Shown here piece by piece: positions 10,150 to 21,873 of a stretch of DNA of 64,000 nt. The stretch spans positions 36,001-100,000 of the forward strand of contig JAJFZO010000704.1 of the NCBI GenBank assembly GCA_021397835.1, read 5' to 3'. The stretch comes from Moringa oleifera. Lineage: Eukaryota; Streptophyta; Magnoliopsida; Brassicales; Moringaceae. The first letter of the stretch is position 1, and the number at the start of each line of letters is the position of its first letter. The notes under the pieces were generated by a model. That model searched no databases. It was given only the letters and a program-made list of their open reading frames with translations, and was not told where the DNA came from. Both the position numbers and the translations under genes were made by a program.

Positions 10150-13100
10150 GCTGGGATGTGGCTAGACAAACTTGACGGTGTTGGAGGCGAAGCTAACGAT
10201 GATGCATGCTACGCGAAGGCCAAATCGCTGGGGGGATTTTGAGCATGCGGAGTGCTTCGTCGCAGGCCCTCGAGGTGGCGGATGCGGGGCTGGATCCCGA
10301 CGCCCAAGGTTGCCTAGGCGGATTCGTTGTGCAGCGCGATCGACGACACGATCGTCGGCCGTTAGCAATGAGGGAGCCACACGGCCAGCCATGGCAAGGC
10401 GTGACACCCCTGCTGCCAAGGCCTCATCGGTGGGAAAAACGTTGGCAACGAAATGAGAAAAATCGTGGGATAATGAGCTGGGATGTGGCTAGATAAACTC
10501 GACGGTGTGGGCCGCGAAGCTAATGATGACGCATGCTACGCGAGGGCCAAATCGCTGGGGGGATTTTTAGCATGCGGAGTGCTTCGTCGCAGGCCCTCGA
10601 GGTGGCAGATGCGGGGCTGGATCCCGACGCCCTAGCTTGCCTCGGCGGACTCGTTGTGCACAGCAATCAACGACACGATCGTCGACCGTTAGCAATGAGT
10701 AAGCCACACGGCCAGCCAGGGCAAGGCTTGAGACCCTGCTGCCATGGCCTCATCGATGGGAAAAATGTGGGCAACGAAATAAGAAAAATCATGGGATAAT
10801 AAGCTGGGATGTGGCTACACAAGCTCGACGGTGTGGGTGGCGAGGCTAATGATGACGCATGCGACGCGAGGGCAAAATCGCTGGGGGGATTTTGAGCATG
10901 CGGAGTGCTTCGTCGCAGGCCCTCGAGGTGGCAGATGCGGGGCTGGATCCCGACGCCCTAGCTTGCCTCGGCGGACTCATTGCACACCACGATCAACGAC
11001 ACGATCGTCGGCCGTTAGGAATGAGTGAGCCGCACGGCCAGCCAGGGCAAGGCGTGACACCCCTGCTGCCAAGGCCTCATCGGTGGGAAAAACGTGGGCA
11101 ACGAAATGAGAAAAATCGTGGGATAATGAGCTGGGATGTGGCTAGACAAACTCGACGGTGTTGGAGGCGAAGCTAACGATGATGCATGCTACGCGAAGGC
11201 CAAATCGCTGGAGAGATTTTAAGCATGCGTAGTGCTTCGTTGCAGGCCCTCGAGGCGACGGATGCGGGGCTGGATCCCGACGCCCAGGGTTGCCTAGGCG
11301 GATTCGTTGCGCAGCGCAATCGACGACACGATCGTCAGCCGTTAGCAATGTGGGAGCCACACGGCCAGCCATGGCAAGGCGTGACACCCCTACTGCCAAG
11401 GCCTCATCGGTGGGAAAAACGTGGGCAACAAAATGAGAAAAATCGTGGGATAATGAGCTGGGATGTGGCTAGACAAACTCGTCGGTGTTGGTGGCGAAGC
11501 TAACGATGATGCATGCTATGCGAAGGCCAAATCGCTGGGGGGATTTTGAGCATGCGGAGTGCTTCGTCGCAGGCCCTCGAGGTGGTGAATGCGGGGCTGG
11601 ATCCCGACGCCCAGGCTTGCCTCGGCAAACTCGTTGCACACCTCGATCAACGACACGGTCGTCGGCCGTTAGCAATGAGTGTGCCACACGGCCAGCCAGG
11701 GCAAGGCGTGTGACCCTACTGCCAAGGCCTCATCGGTGGGAAAAATGTGGGCAATGAAATGAGAGAAATCATGGGATAATGAGATGGGATGTGGCTAGAT
11801 AAACTCGACGGTGTGGGCCGCGAAGCTAATGATGATGCATGCTACGCGAAGGCCAAATTGCTGGGGGGATTTTGAGCATGCAAAGTGCTTCGTCGCAGGC
11901 CCCCGAGGTGGCGGATGCGGGGCTGGATCCCGACGCCCAGGCTTGCCTTGGCGGACTTGTTGAGCAGCACAATCGACGACACGATCGTCGATCGTTAGCA
12001 GTGAGTGAGCCACACGGCCAGCCAGGGCAAGGTGTGACACCCTGCTACCAAGGCCTCATCGGTGGGAAAAAGGTAGGCAACGAAATGAGAAAAATCATGG
12101 GATAATAAGCTGGGATGTGGCTACACAAGGTCGACGGTGTGGCCGACGAAGCTAATGATGAGGCATGCGACGCGAGGGCCAAATCGCTGCGGGGTTTTTG
12201 AGCATGCGGAGTGCTTCGTCGTAGGCCCTCGAGGTGGCGCATGCGGGGCTGGATCCCGACACCCAGGCTTGCCTCGGTAGACTCATTGCGCACCGCGATC
12301 AACGACACGATCGTCCACCGTTAGCAATGAGGGAGCCACACGGCCAGCCATGGCAAGGCGTGACACCCCTGCTGCCAAGGCCTCATCGGTGGAAAAAACG
12401 TGGGCAACAAAATGAGAAAAATCGTGGGATAATGAGGTGGGATGTGGCTAAACAAACTAGACGGTGTTGATGGCAAAGCTAACGATGATCCATGCTACGC
12501 GAAGGCCAAATCGCTGGGGGGATTTTTAGCATGCGGAGTGCTTCGACGCAGGCCCTCGAGGTGGCGGATGTGGGGCTGGATCCCGACTCCCAGGCTTTCC
12601 TTGGTGGACTCGTTGCGCAGTGCGATCGACGACACGATCGTCGACCGTTAGCAATGAGTGAGCCACACGGCCAGCCACGGCAAGGCGTGACACCCTGCTG
12701 CCAAGGCCTCATCGGTGGGAAAAAGGTGGGCAAAGAAATGAGCAAAATCATGGGATAATAAGCTGGGATATGGCTACACAAGCTCGACGGTGTGGGCGGC
12801 GAAGCTAATGATGACGCATGCTACGCGAGGGCCAAATCGCTGGGGGGATTTTGAGCATGCGGAGTGCTTCGTCGCAGGCCCTCGAGGTGGCGGATGTGGG
12901 GCTGGATCCCGACGCCCTAGCTTGCCTCGGCGGAGTCGTTGCGCACCACGATCAACTACACGATCGTCGGCCGTTAGCAATGAGTGAGACGCACGGCCAG
13001 CCAGGGCAAGGCGTGACACCCCTGCTGCCAAGGCTTCATCGTTGGGAAAAACGTGGGCAACGAAATGGGAAAAATCGTGGGATAATGAGCTGGGATGTGG

Positions 13101-14059
13101 CTAGACAAACTCGACGGTGTTGGAGGCGAAGCTAACGATGATGCATGCTACGCGAAGGCGAAATCGCTGGAGGGATGTTAAGCATGCGTAGTGCTTCGTC
13201 GCAGGCCCTCGAGGCGACGGATGCGGGGCTGGATCCCGACGCCCAAGGTTGCCTAGGCGGATTCATTGCGCAGCGCGATCGACGACACGATCGTCGGCCG
13301 TTAGCAATGAGTGAGCCACACGGCCAGCCACGGCAAGGCGTGACACCCTGCTGCCAAGGCTCATCGGTGGGGAAAATGTGGGCAACGAAATGAGAGAAAT
13401 CGTGGGATAATGAGCTAGGATGTGGCTAGATAAACTCGACGGTGTGGGCCGCGAAGCTAATGATGGCGCATGCTACGCGAGGGCCAAATCGCTGGGGGGA
13501 TTTTTAGCATGCGGAGTGCTTCGTCGTAGGCCCTCGAGGTGGCGGATGCAGGGTTGGATCCCGATGCCCAGGCTTTCCTTGGCGGACTCATTGCGCAGTG
13601 CGATCGACGACACGATCGTCGACCGTTAGCAATGAGTGAGCCACACAGCCAGCCACGGCAAGGCGTGACACCCTGCTGCCAAGGCCTCATCGGTGGGAAA
13701 AAGGTGGGCAAAGAAATGAGAAAAATCATGGGATAATAAGCTGGGATGTGGCTACACAAGCTCGACGGTGTGGGCGGCGAAGCTAATGATGACGCATGCT
13801 ACGCGAGGGCCAAATCGCTGGGGGGATTTTTAGAATGCGGAGTGCTTCGTCGCAGGCCCTCGAGGTGGCGGATGCAGGGCTGGATCCCGACGCCCTAGCT
13901 TGCCTCGGCGGACTCGTTGCGCACCACGATCAATGACACGATCGTCGGCCGTTAGCAATGAGTGAGCCACACGGCCAGCCATGGCAAGGCGTGACACCCC
14001 TGCTGCCAAGGCCTCATCGGTGGGAAAAACGTGGGCAACAAAATGAGAACAATCGTGGG

Positions 14060-14795
14060 ATAATAAGCTGGGATGTGGCTACACAAGGTCGACGGTGTGG
14101 CCAACGAAGCTAATGATGAGGCATGCGACGCGAGGGCAAAATCGCTGGGGGGATTTTGAGCATGCGGAGTGCTTCGTCGCAAGCCCTCGAGGTGGCGGAT
14201 GTGGGGCAGGATCCCGATGCCCTAGCTTGCCTCGGCGGACTCGTTGCGTACCGCGACCAACGACACGATCGTCGACCGTTAGCAATGAGTAAGCCACACG
14301 GCCAGCCAGGGTAAGGCGTGAGACCCTGCTGCCAAGGCCTCATCGATGGGAAAAATGTGGGCAACGAAATGATAAAAATCGTGGGATAAAAAGCTGGGAT
14401 GTGGCTACAAAAGCTCGACGGTGTGGGTGGCGAGGCTAATCATGACGCATGCGACGCGAGGGCAAAATCGCTGGGGGGATTTTGAGCATGCGGAGTGCTT
14501 CGTCGCAGGCCCTCGAGGTGGCGGATGCGGGGCTGGATCCCGATGCCCTAGCTTGCCTCGGCGGACTCGTTGGGCACCACGATCAATGACACGATCGTCG
14601 GCCGTTAGCAATGAGTGAGCCGCACGGCCAGCCATGGCAGGGCATGACACCCCTGCTGCCAAGGCCTCATCGATGGGAAAAACATGGGCAACGAAATGAG
14701 AAAAATCGTGGGATAATGAGCTGGGATGTGGCTAGACAAACTCGACGGTGTTGGTGGCGAAGCTAACGATGATGCATGCTACGTGATGGCCAAAT
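14060..14795. repeat. Block P, copy 1 (about two units)
   Basis: The units carry ggtcgacggtgtggcc, gcgtaccgcgaccaac and then gctaatcatgacgc. The block ends in the rare ctacgtgatgg. It matches 20900-21625 at an offset of 6836 and 27085-27810 in the third full copy. It is truncated at its left end relative to copies 3 and 4. Confidence 0.8.
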
Positions 14796-14919
14796 CGCTG
14801 GGGGGATTTTTAGCATGCGGAGTGCTTCGTTGCAGGCCCTCGAGGTGGCGGATGCGAGGGTGGATCCCGATGGCCAGGCTTTCCTTGGCGGACTCGTTGC
14901 GCAGTGCGATCGACGACAC

Positions 14920-16690
14920 GATCGTTGGCCGTTAGAAATGAGGGAGCCACACGGCCAGCCATGGCAAGGCGTGACACCCCTGCTGCCAAGGCCTCATCGG
15001 TTGGAAAACGTGGGCAACGAAATGAGAGAAATCGTGGGAGAATGAGCTGGGATGTGGCTACACAAGCTCGACAGTGTGGGCCGCGAAGCTAATGATGATG
15101 CATGCTACGCGAAGGCCAAATCACTGGGGTTATTTTGAGCATGCAGAGTGCTTCGTCGTAGGCCCTCGAGGTGGCGGATGCGGGGCTGGATCCCAACGCC
15201 CGGGCTTTCCTTGGCGGACTCGTTGCGCAGCGCGATCGACGACACGATCGTCGGCCGTTAGCAATGAGGGAGCCACACAGCCAGCCATGGCAAGGCGTGA
15301 CACCCTGCTGCCAAGGCCTCATCGGTGGGAAAAAGGTGGGCAACGAAATGAGAGAAATCGTGGGATAATGAGATGGGATGTGGCTAGATAAACTCGACGG
15401 TGTGGGCCGCGAAGCTAATGATGACGCATGTTACGCGAGGGCCAAATCGCTGGGGGGATTTTGAGCATGCGGAGTGCTTCGTCGCAGGCCCTCGAGGTGG
15501 CGGATGCGGGGTTGGATCCCGATGCCCAGGCTTTCCTTGGCGGACTCATTGCGCAGTGCGATCGACGACACGATCGTCGGCCGTCAACAATGAGTGAGCC
15601 ACACGGCCAGCCAGGGCAAGGCATGACACCCTGCTGCCAAGGCCTCATCGGTGGGAAAAAGGTGGGGAACGAAATTAGAGAAATCATGGGATAATAAGCT
15701 AGGACGTGGCTAGACAAGCTCGACGGTGTGGGCGGCGAGGCTAATGATGATGCTTGCTACGCGAGGGCCAAATCGTTGGGGGGATTTTGAGCATGCGGAG
15801 TGCTTCGTCGTAGGCCCTCGAGGTGGCGCATGCAGGGCTGGATCCCGACGCCCAGGCTTGCCTCGGTAGACTCATTGTGCACCGCGATCAACGACACGAT
15901 CGTCCGCCATTAGCAATGAGGGAGCCACACGGCCAGCCATGGCAAGGCGTGACACCCCTCCTGCCAAGGCCTCATCGGTGGGAAAAACGTGGGCAACAAA
16001 ACGAGAAAAATCGTGGGATAATGAGCTGGGATGTGGCTAGACAAACTAGACGGTGTTGATGGCAAAGCTAACGATGATCCATGCTACGCGAAGGCCAAAT
16101 CGCTGGGGGGATTTTTAGCATGCGGAGTGCTTCGTCGCAGGCCCTCGAGGTGGCGGATGCGGGGCTGGATCCCGACGCCCAGGCTTTCCTTGGTGGACTC
16201 GTTGCGCAGTGCGATCGACGACACGATCGTCGACCGTTAGCAATGAGTGAGCCACACGGCCAGCCACGGCAAGGCGTGACACCCTGCTGCCAAGGCCTCA
16301 TTGGTGGGAAAAAGGTGGGCAAAGAAATGAGAAAAATCATGGGATAATAAGCTGGGATGTGGCTACACAAGCTCGACGGTGTGGGCGGCGAAGCTAATGA
16401 TGACGCATGCTACGCGAGGGCCAAATCGCTGGGGGGATTTTGAGCATGCGGAGTGCTTCGTCGAAGGCCCTCGAGGTGGCGGATGCGGGGCTGGATCCCG
16501 ACGCCCTAGCTTGCCTCGGCGGACTCGTTGCGCACCACGATCAACGACACTATCGTCGGCCGTTAGCAATGAGTGAGCCGCACGGCCAGCCAGGGCAAGG
16601 CGTGACACCCCTGCTGCCAAGGCCTCATCGGTGGGAAAAACGTGGGCAACGAAATGGGAAAAATCGTGGGATAATGAGCTGGGATGTGGC
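14920..16690. repeat. Block T-end plus block Q, copy 1
   Basis: The block is colinear with 23060-24830 at a constant offset of 8140, which is 25 units. The left boundary lies inside a unit: its left half (14776-14900) is of another type, and its right half (cgttggccgttagaaatgag) matches 23060 onward. The block contains the rare T unit (cactggggttatttt, ctcgacagtgtg). It then holds the ggggttggatcccgatg, ccgtcaacaatgag and ggtggggaacg markers of block Q. The sub-block 15490-16690 also recurs at 18740-19940 at an offset of 3250. Confidence 0.85.
16351..16677 (+). repeat. Representative 327-bp satellite unit
   Basis: A clean example of the longer length class. The extra base is a fourth C in the C-run at 16608-16611, before ctgctgcc. 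Other units compensate by losing one A in the later A-run (gggaaaacg instead of gggaaaaacg) and return to 326 bp, as around 14940-15030. The right half carries the 'ccctagcttgcctcgg' and 'gcaccacgatcaacg' variants, one of several recurring right-half haplotypes. Confidence 0.95.
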
Positions 16691-17640
16691 TAGATAAACT
16701 CGACGGTGTGGGCCGCGAAGCTAATGATGACGCATGCTACGCGAGGGCCAAATCGCTGGGGGGATTTTTAGCATGCGGAGTGCTTCGTCGCAGGCCCTCG
16801 AGGTGGCGGATGCGGGGCTGGATCCCGACGCCCTAGCTTGCCTCGGCGGACTCGTTGCGCACGGCGACCAACGACACGATCGTCGACCGTTAGCAATGAG
16901 TAAGCCACACGGCCAGCCAGGGCAAGGCGTGAGACCCTGCTGCCACGGCCTCATCGATGGGAAAAATGTGGGCAACGAAATGAGAAAAATAGTGGGATAA
17001 TTAGCTGGGATGTGGCTGCACAAGCTCGACGGTGTGGGTGGCGAGGCTTGCGACGCGAGGGCAAAATCGCTGGGGGGATTTTGAGCATGCGGAGCGCTTC
17101 GTCGCAGGCCCTCGAGGTGGCGGATGCGGGGCTGGATCCCGACGTCCTAGCTTACCTCGGCGGACTCGTTGCGCACCGCGACCAACGACACGATCGTCGA
17201 ACGTTAGCAATGAGTAAGCCACACGGCCAGCCAGGGCAAGGCGTGAGACCCTGCTGCCAAGGCCTCATCGATGGGAAAAATGTGGGCAACGAAATGAGAA
17301 AAATCGTGGGATAATAAGCTGGGATGTGGCTACACAAGGTCGACGGTGTGGCGGACGAAGCTAATGATGAGGCATGCGACGCGAGGGCAAATCGCTGGGG
17401 GGATTTTGAGCATGCGGAGTGCTTCGTCGCAGGCCCTCGAGGTGGCGGATGTGGGGCTGGATCCCGATGCCCTAGCTTGCCTCGGCGGACTCGTTGCGTA
17501 CCGCGACCAACGACACGATTGTCGACCGTTAGCAATGAGTAAGCCACACGGCCAGCCAGGGCAAGGCGTGAGACCCTGCTGCCAAGGCCTCATCGATGGA
17601 AAAAATGTGGGCAACGAAATGAGAGAAATCATGGGATAAT
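16690..17640. repeat. Block P, copy 2
   Basis: Three units match 20265-21225 at an offset of 3575 before and 3585 after small indels. Markers are gcacggcgaccaacg, gagtaagccac and gtgagaccctgctgcc with catcgatgg. It carries a private 12-base deletion at 17048/17049. Confidence 0.85.
17041..17060. other. 12-bp deletion within a satellite unit
   Basis: The sequence reads gcgaggct directly followed by tgcgacgcg, whereas sister copies (20616 and 26801) have 12 extra bases (aatgatgacgca) between these words. The loss is private to this copy. Confidence 0.85.
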
Positions 17641-18690
17641 AAGCTAGGATGTGGCTACACAAGCTCGACGGTGTGGGCGGCGAGGCTAATGATGATGCTT
17701 GCTACGCGAGGGCCAAATCGTTGGGGGGATTTTGAGCATGCGGAGTGCTTCGTCGCAGGCCCTCGAGGTGGCGCATGCGGGGCTGGATCCCGACGCCCAG
17801 GCTTGCCTCGGTAGACTCATTGTGCACCGCGATCAACGACACGATCGTCCGCCATTAGCAATGAGGGAGCCACACGGCCAGCCATGGCAAGGCATGGCAC
17901 CCCTGCTGCCAAGGCCTCATCGGTGGGAAAAACGTGGGCAACAAAATGAGAAAAATCGTGGGATAATGAGCTGGGATGTGGCTAGACAAACTCGATGGTG
18001 TTGATGGCAAAGCTAATGATGATGCATGCTACGCGAAGGCCAAATCGCTGGGGGGTTTTTTCGCATGCGGAGTGCTTCGTCACAGGCCCTCGAGGTGGCG
18101 GATGCGAGGGTGGATCCCGATGGCCAGGCTTTCCTTGGCGGACTCGTTGCGCAGTGCGATCGACGACACGATCGTCGGCCGTTAGCAATGAGTGAGCCAC
18201 ACGGCCGGCCAGGGAAGGCGTGAGACCCTGCTGCCAAGGCCTCATCGATGGGAAAAATGTGGGCAACGAAATGAGAGAAATCATGGGATAATAAGCTAGG
18301 ATGTGGCTACACAAGCTCGACGGTGTGGGCGGCGAGGCTAATGATGATGCTTGCTACGCGAGGGCCAAATCGTTGGGGGGATTTTGAGCATGCGGAGTGC
18401 TTCGTCGCAGGCCCTCGAGGTGGCGCATGCGGGGCTGGATCCCGACGCCCAGGCTTGCCTCGGTAGACTCATTGTGCACCGCGATCAACGACACGATCGT
18501 CCGCCATTAGCAATGAGGGAGCCACACGGCCAGCCATGGCAAGGCATGACACCCCTGCTGCCAAGGCTTCATCGGTGTGAAAAACGTGGGCAACAAAATG
18601 AGAAAAATCGTGGGATAATGAGCTGGGATGTGGCTAGAAAAACTAGACGGTGTTAATGGCAAAGCTAACGATGATCCATGCTACGCGAAG
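17560..18690. repeat. Tandem dimer, offset 652
   Basis: The unit pair beginning near 17560 is repeated from about 18212. The markers gatgatgcttgc, aaatcgttgggg, gcgcatgcggggc and cgtccgccattag recur at an offset of exactly 652 (for example 17699 and 18351). Similarity fades after about 18680, where block Q begins. Confidence 0.8.
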
Positions 18691-18739
18691 GCCAAATCGC
18701 TGGGGGGATTTTTAGCATGCGGAGTGCTTCGTCGCAGGC

Positions 18740-19940
18740 CCTCGAGGTGGCGGATGCGGGGTTGGATCCCGATGCCCAGGCTTTCCTTGGCGGACTCATT
18801 GCGCAGTGCGATCGACGACACGATCGTCGGCCGTCAACAATGAGTGAGCCACACGGCCAGCCAGGGCAAGGCATGACACCCTGCTGCCAAGGCCTCATCG
18901 GTGGGAAAAAGGTGGGGAACGAAATGAGAGAAATCATGGGATAATAAGCTAGGACGTGGCTAGACAAGCTCGACGGTGTGGGCGGCGAGGCTAATGATGA
19001 TGCTTGCTACGCGAGGGCCAAATCGCTGGGGGGATTTTGAGCATGCGGAGTGCTTCGTCGTAGGCCCTCGAGGTGGCGCATGCGGGGCTGGATCCCGACG
19101 CCCAGGCTTGCCTCGGTAGACTCATTGTGCACTGCGATCAACGACACGATCGTCCGCCGTTAGCAATGAGGGAGCCACACGGCCAGCCATGGCAAGGCAT
19201 GACACCCCTGCTGCCAAGGCCTCATCGGTGTGAAAAACGTGGGCAACAAAATGAGAAAAATCGTGGGATAATGAGCTGGGATGTGGCTAGACAAACTAGA
19301 CGGTGTTGATGGCAAAGCTAACGATGATCCATGCTACGCGAAGGCCAAATCGCTGGGGGGATTTTTAGCATGCGGAGTGCTTCGTCGCAGGCCGTCGAGG
19401 TGGCGGATGCGGGGCTGTATCCCGACGCCCAGGCTTTCCTTGGTGAACTCGTTGTGCAGTGCGATCGACGACACGATCGTCGACCGTTAGCAATGAGTGA
19501 GCCACACGGCCAGCCACGGCAAGGCGTGACACCCTGCTGCCAAGGCCTCATCGGTGGGAAAAAGGTGGGCAAAGAAATGAGAAAAATCATGGGATAATAA
19601 GCTGGGATGTGGCTACACAAGCTCGACGGTGTGGGCGGTGAAGCTAATGATGACGCATGCTACGCGAGGGCCAAATCGCTGGGGGGATTTTGAGCATGCG
19701 GAGTGCTTCGTCCCAGGCCCTCGAGGTGGCGGATGCGGGGCTGGATCCCGACGCCCTAGCTTGCCTCGGCGGACTCGTTGCGCACCACGATCAACGACAC
19801 GATCGTCGACCGTTAGCAATGAGTGAACCGCACGGCCAGCCAGGGCAAGGCGTGACACCCCTGCTGCCAAGGCCTCATCGGTGGGAAAAACGTGGGCAAC
19901 GAAATGGGAAAAATCGTGGGATAATGAGCTGGGATGTGGC
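18740..19940. repeat. Block Q, copy 2
   Basis: The block matches 15490-16690 (offset 3250) and 23630-24830 (offset 4890) unit for unit, including ccgtcaacaatgag, ggcatgacacc, ggtggggaacg and then ggtgttgatggcaaag with gatgatccatgc. The match to copy 3 extends a further unit on the right, through the gaagacgaaatcgctgg unit near 19990. Confidence 0.85.
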
Positions 19941-20264
19941 TAGACAAACTCGACGGTGTTGGAGGTGAAGCTAACGATGATGCATGCTACGCGAAGACGA
20001 AATCGCTGGATTGATTTTAAGCATGCGTAGTGCTTCGTCGCAGGCCCTCGAGGCGACGGTTGCGGGGCTGGATCCCTACGCCCAAGGTTGCCTAGGCGGA
20101 TTCGTTGCGCAGCGCGATCGACGACACGATCGTCGACCGTTAGCAATGAGGGAGCCACACGGCCAGCCATGGCAAGGCGTGACACCCTGCTGCCAAGGCT
20201 CATCGGTGGGAAAAATGTGGGCAACGAAATGAGAGAAATCGTGGGATAATGAGCTGGGATGTGG

Positions 20265-21625
20265 CTAGATAAACTCGACGGTGTGGGCCGCGAAGCTAAT
20301 GATGACGCATGCTACGCGAGGGCCAAATCGCTGGGGGGATTTTTAGCATGCGGAGTGCTTCGTCGCAGGCCCTCGAGGTGGCGGATGCGGGGATGGATCC
20401 CGACGCCCTAGCTTGCCTCGGCGGACTCGTTGCGCACAGCGACCAACGACACGATCGTCGACCGTTAGCAATGAGTAAGCCACACGGCCAGCCAGGGCAA
20501 GGCGTGACACCCTGCTGCCATGGCCTCATCGGTGGGAAAAATGTGGGCAACGAAATGAGAAAAATCGTGGGATAATAAGCTGGGATGTGGCTACACAAGT
20601 TCGACGGTGTGGGTGGCGAGGCTAATGGTGACGCATGCGACGCGAGGGCAAAATCGCTGGGGGATTTTGAGCATGCGGAGCGCTTCGTCGCAGGCCCTCG
20701 AGGTGGCGGATGCGGGGCTGGATCCCGACGCCCTAGCTTGCCTCGGCGGACCGTTGCGCACCGCGACCAACGACACGATCGTCGAACGTTAGCAATGAGT
20801 AAGCCACACGGCCAGCCAGGGCAAGGCGTGAGACCCTGCTGCCAAGGCCTCATCGATGGGAAAAATGTGGGCAACGAAATGAGAAAAATCGTGGGATAAT
20901 AAGCTGGGATGTGGCTACACAAGGTCGACGGTGTGGCCGACGAAGCTAATGATGAGGCATGCTACGCGAGGGCAAAATCGCTGGGGGGATTTTGAGCATG
21001 CGGAGTGCTTCGTCGCAGGCCCTCGAGGTGGCGGATGTGGGGCTGGATCCCGACGCCCTAGCTTGCCTCGGCGGACTCGTTGCGTACCGCGACCAACGAC
21101 ACGATCGTCGACCGTTAGCAATGAGTAAGCCACACGGCCAGCCAGGGCAAGGCGTGAGACCCTGCTGCCAAGGCCTCATCGATGGGAAAAATGTGGGCAA
21201 CGAAATGAGAAAAATCGTGGGATAATAAGCTGGGATGTGGCTACACAAGCTCGACGGTGTGGGTGGCGAGGCTAATCATGACGCATGCGACGCGAGGGCA
21301 AAATCGCTGGGGGGATTTTGAGCATGCGGAGTGCTTCGTCGCAGGCCCTCGAGGTGGCGGATGCGAGGCTGGATCCCGATGCCCTAGCTTGCCTCGGCGG
21401 ACTCGTTGGGCACCACGATCAATGACACGATCGTCGGCCGTTAGCAATGAGTGAGCCGCACGGCCAGCCATGGCAAGGCATGACACCCCTGCTGCCAAGG
21501 CCTCATCGGTGGGAAAAACGTGGGCAACGAAATGAGAAAAATCGTGGGATAATGAGCTGGGATGTGGCTAGACAAACTCGACGGTGTTGGTGGCGAAGCT
21601 AACGATGATGCATGCTACGTGATGG
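20265..21625. repeat. Block P, copy 3
   Basis: Slightly over four units match 26450-27810 at offsets of 6184-6186, which is 19 units. Unit order is gcgcacagcgaccaac, cgaacgttagc, gcgtaccgcgaccaac, then gctaatcatgacgc with gttgggcacc, and finally the rare ctacgtgatgg. Private one-base losses occur near 20660 and 20750. Confidence 0.88.
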
Positions 21626-21873
21626 CCAAATCGCTTGGCGGATTTTGAGCATGCAGAGTGCTTCGTCGCAGGCCCTCGAGGTGGTGGATGCGGGGCTGGA
21701 TCCCGATGCACTGGCTTGCCTAGGCGGACTCGTTGCGCAGCGCGATCAATGACACGATCATCGGCCGTTAGCAATGAGTGAGCCACACGGCCAGCCAGGG
21801 CAAGGCGTGACACCCTGCTCCCAAGGCCTCATCGGGGGGAAAAACGTGGGCAACGAAATGAGAAAAATCATGG

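Larger units (their letters stand above)
9506..14059. repeat. Clean array segment, mixed unit types
   Basis: Fourteen clean units with several left halves (ctacacaag, ctagacaaa and ctagataaa starts) and several right halves. The part from 11540 to 13180 repeats 660-2300 at an offset of about 10.88 kb. No sequence other than the satellite is present. Confidence 0.9.
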
